From positions 1-11,425 of the forward strand of contig JAGVLZ010000211.1 of assembly GCA_020054055.1 (NCBI GenBank): a stretch of DNA of 11,425 nucleotides. Reading direction: 5' to 3'. Within the stretch, counting starts at the first letter, position 1. Each line of letters begins with the position of its first letter. A program made the translations under genes and the position numbers. The notes beneath the pieces were generated by a model. That model was not told the DNA's origin and made no database searches. It saw only the letters and a program-made list of their open reading frames with translations. The DNA is from Phycisphaerales bacterium. Lineage in GTDB: Bacteria; Planctomycetota; Phycisphaerae; Phycisphaerales; UBA1924. This document shows positions 10,298 through 11,425 of this stretch, one piece after another.

Positions 10298-11425
10298 TTG
10301 ACCACCGACAGGCCGTCCTCTCACGACGCGGAGACCGCAGCCGTCACGTCGCGCTCGACCTCGTCGGCCGAGGCCATCTCGCGCCTCCTCGCCTCGGAAA
10401 AGGTGCCGGAGCGAATCGGCGAATACAAGATCATCCGCCTCATCGGCTCCGGCGGCATGGGGCTCGTCTACCTCGCCCAACGCGGCGATTCGACCTTCTC
10501 GCAGACCGTCGCTCTCAAGGTCATCAAGAAGGGGATGGATTCGGAGGACATCCTCCACCGTTTCGAGATGGAGCGCCAACTCCTCTCGGGCCTGAACCAC
10601 CCCAACATCGCGCGCCTCATCGACGGCGGAACCACCGACGACGGCCGCCCGTTCTTCGCCCTCGAGTTCGTCGACGGCCAGCCGATCGACAAGTATTGCG
10701 ACACCAACAAACTCTCGACGCGCGACCGCCTCTCGCTCTTCAGAAAAGTCTGCTCCGCCGTCCATTACGCCCACCAGAACCTCATCGTCCACCGCGACCT
10801 CAAACCCGGCAACGTCCTCATCAACCCGCAGGGCGACCCGAAACTCCTCGACTTCGGCATCGCCAAACTCCTGAACCCCACGCTCTTCCAGGCGGTCGCG
10901 GTCACGGGGCCATCGGTGCGGCTGATGACGCCCGAATATGCAAGCCCCGAGCAGGTCAAGGGCGAGCCGATCACCACCGCCAGCGACATCTATTCGCTGG
11001 GCGTCATGCTCTACGAACTCCTCACGGGCCGCCGCCCCTACAAGTTCAAGACGCGCCTCCAGCAGGAGATCGTCCGCATCGTCTGCGAGGAGCCCCCGGA
11101 GAAGCCAAGCACCGTCATCAGCCGCGCCGACGATGAGCCGGTGGGAGAGGGTAAGACCCGCCGCGTCGATCCGACCACGATCGCCGAGACGCGCGAGGGC
11201 GGCCTCGACCGCCTGCGCAGGCGCCTCCGCGGCGATATCGACGACATCGTCCTGAAAGCCCTCGAAAAAACCCCGACGCGCCGGTACCAGTCCGCCGAAC
11301 AGTTCAGCGAGGACATCAACCGCCACCTCACGGGCGAGCCGGTCATCGCCCGCCCACCCAGTATTTCCTACCGGGCCGCGAAGTTCGTCGAGCGCAACCG
11401 CGGCAAGGTCCTGGCCGCCGCCGCC
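10298..11425 (+). CDS. Ser/Thr protein kinase of the TPR-kinase family (5' part, 376 codons visible)
   Basis: A complete Hanks-type kinase domain after a 40-residue polar N-terminus. Residue numbers count the TTG as 1. The glycine loop is GSGGMGLVY (50-58), ATP lysine K74 in VALK, probable helix-C glutamate E92, catalytic loop HRDLKPGN (165-172) with D167, DFG at 185-187, activation-segment end TPEYASPEQ (211-219), and D230 in DIYSLG. All key residues are present, so it should be active. After the kinase domain comes DIDDIVLKALEKTPTRRYQS and ISYRAAKFVERNRGKVLAAA, the juxtamembrane segment and first part of a transmembrane helix. In this family an extracellular TPR or other sensor region follows, here beyond the right edge. 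It is transcribed away from the adhesin locus. In planctomycetes such kinases often sit beside ECF sigma factors, but none is visible here. The predicted role is membrane-bound signalling; substrate unknown. Confidence 0.95.
   Translation, partial: MTTDRPSSHDAETAAVTSRSTSSAEAISRLLASEKVPERIGEYKIIRLIGSGGMGLVYLAQRGDSTFSQTVALKVIKKGMDSEDILHRFEMERQLLSGLNHPNIARLIDGGTTDDGRPFFALEFVDGQPIDKYCDTNKLSTRDRLSLFRKVCSAVHYAHQNLIVHRDLKPGNVLINPQGDPKLLDFGIAKLLNPTLFQAVAVTGPSVRLMTPEYASPEQVKGEPITTASDIYSLGVMLYELLTGRRPYKFKTRLQQEIVRIVCEEPPEKPSTVISRADDEPVGEGKTRRVDPTTIAETREGGLDRLRRRLRGDIDDIVLKALEKTPTRRYQSAEQFSEDINRHLTGEPVIARPPSISYRAAKFVERNRGKVLAAAA

Noticed and set aside
10057..10305. Longer version of the PEP-CTERM-like protein starting at 10305 or 10116
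   Set aside because: Either start would put 20-83 polar residues before the signal peptide. The AGGAGG near 10097-10102 has no in-frame start codon at a usable distance.
10213..11136. A 307-codon plus-strand ORF beginning upstream of the kinase
   Set aside because: It is in a different frame from the kinase. The kinase frame begins at the TTG at 10298 after a perfect AGGAGG, and the other frame is Pro/Arg-rich with no domain.
10148..11326. A 392-codon minus-strand ORF opposite the kinase
   Set aside because: It covers the whole region coding for the kinase motifs (GSGGMG, HRDLKPGN, DFG), and its own translation has no recognisable domain.

Overview
The window is GC-rich and looks like chromosome from a planctomycete, probably of the Phycisphaerae type. 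This is an inference from four things: a giant secreted protein of CARDB repeats, a small secreted protein ending in a PEP-CTERM-like tail of the variant P-S-P-G form, a TPR-kinase-family Ser/Thr kinase, and a strong bias against the codons TTA, CTA and TCA. I see no rRNA, tRNA, CRISPR array, insertion sequence or phage gene.

Positions 2-9232 (minus strand) are one uninterrupted reading frame of at least 3,077 codons whose 3' end lies beyond the left edge. It encodes a secreted modular protein: signal peptide, a Rossmann/amidotransferase-like domain, two beta-sandwich domains, one isolated CARDB repeat, a PA14-like region, another beta domain, three CARDB repeats, a second amidotransferase-like domain, a PKD/Ig-like domain, nine uninterrupted CARDB repeats, an Ig-like domain and a NEW3/DUF11-like domain. 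Because it runs off the window, a caller that needs both ends would miss it and report only its antisense shadows.

Positions 9308-10056 (minus strand) hold a 222-residue secreted protein with a PEP-CTERM-like tail. A 27-codon ORF overlaps its stop by ATGA and has a strong Shine-Dalgarno; it looks like a signal peptide with nothing behind it. The giant gene starts 75 bases further on, with no clear promoter or terminator in between, so all three may be one operon.

Positions 10057-10297 are a divergent intergenic region with weak promoter candidates on both strands and a long imperfect inverted repeat. Positions 10298-11425 (plus strand) are the 5' part of a Ser/Thr protein kinase starting at TTG after a perfect AGGAGG and cut by the right edge just as its membrane helix begins.

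Taken together, this is a cell-surface/extracellular protein locus (adhesin or matrix protein plus a sorted companion) facing a transmembrane signalling kinase. A regulatory link between them is possible but shown only by adjacency.
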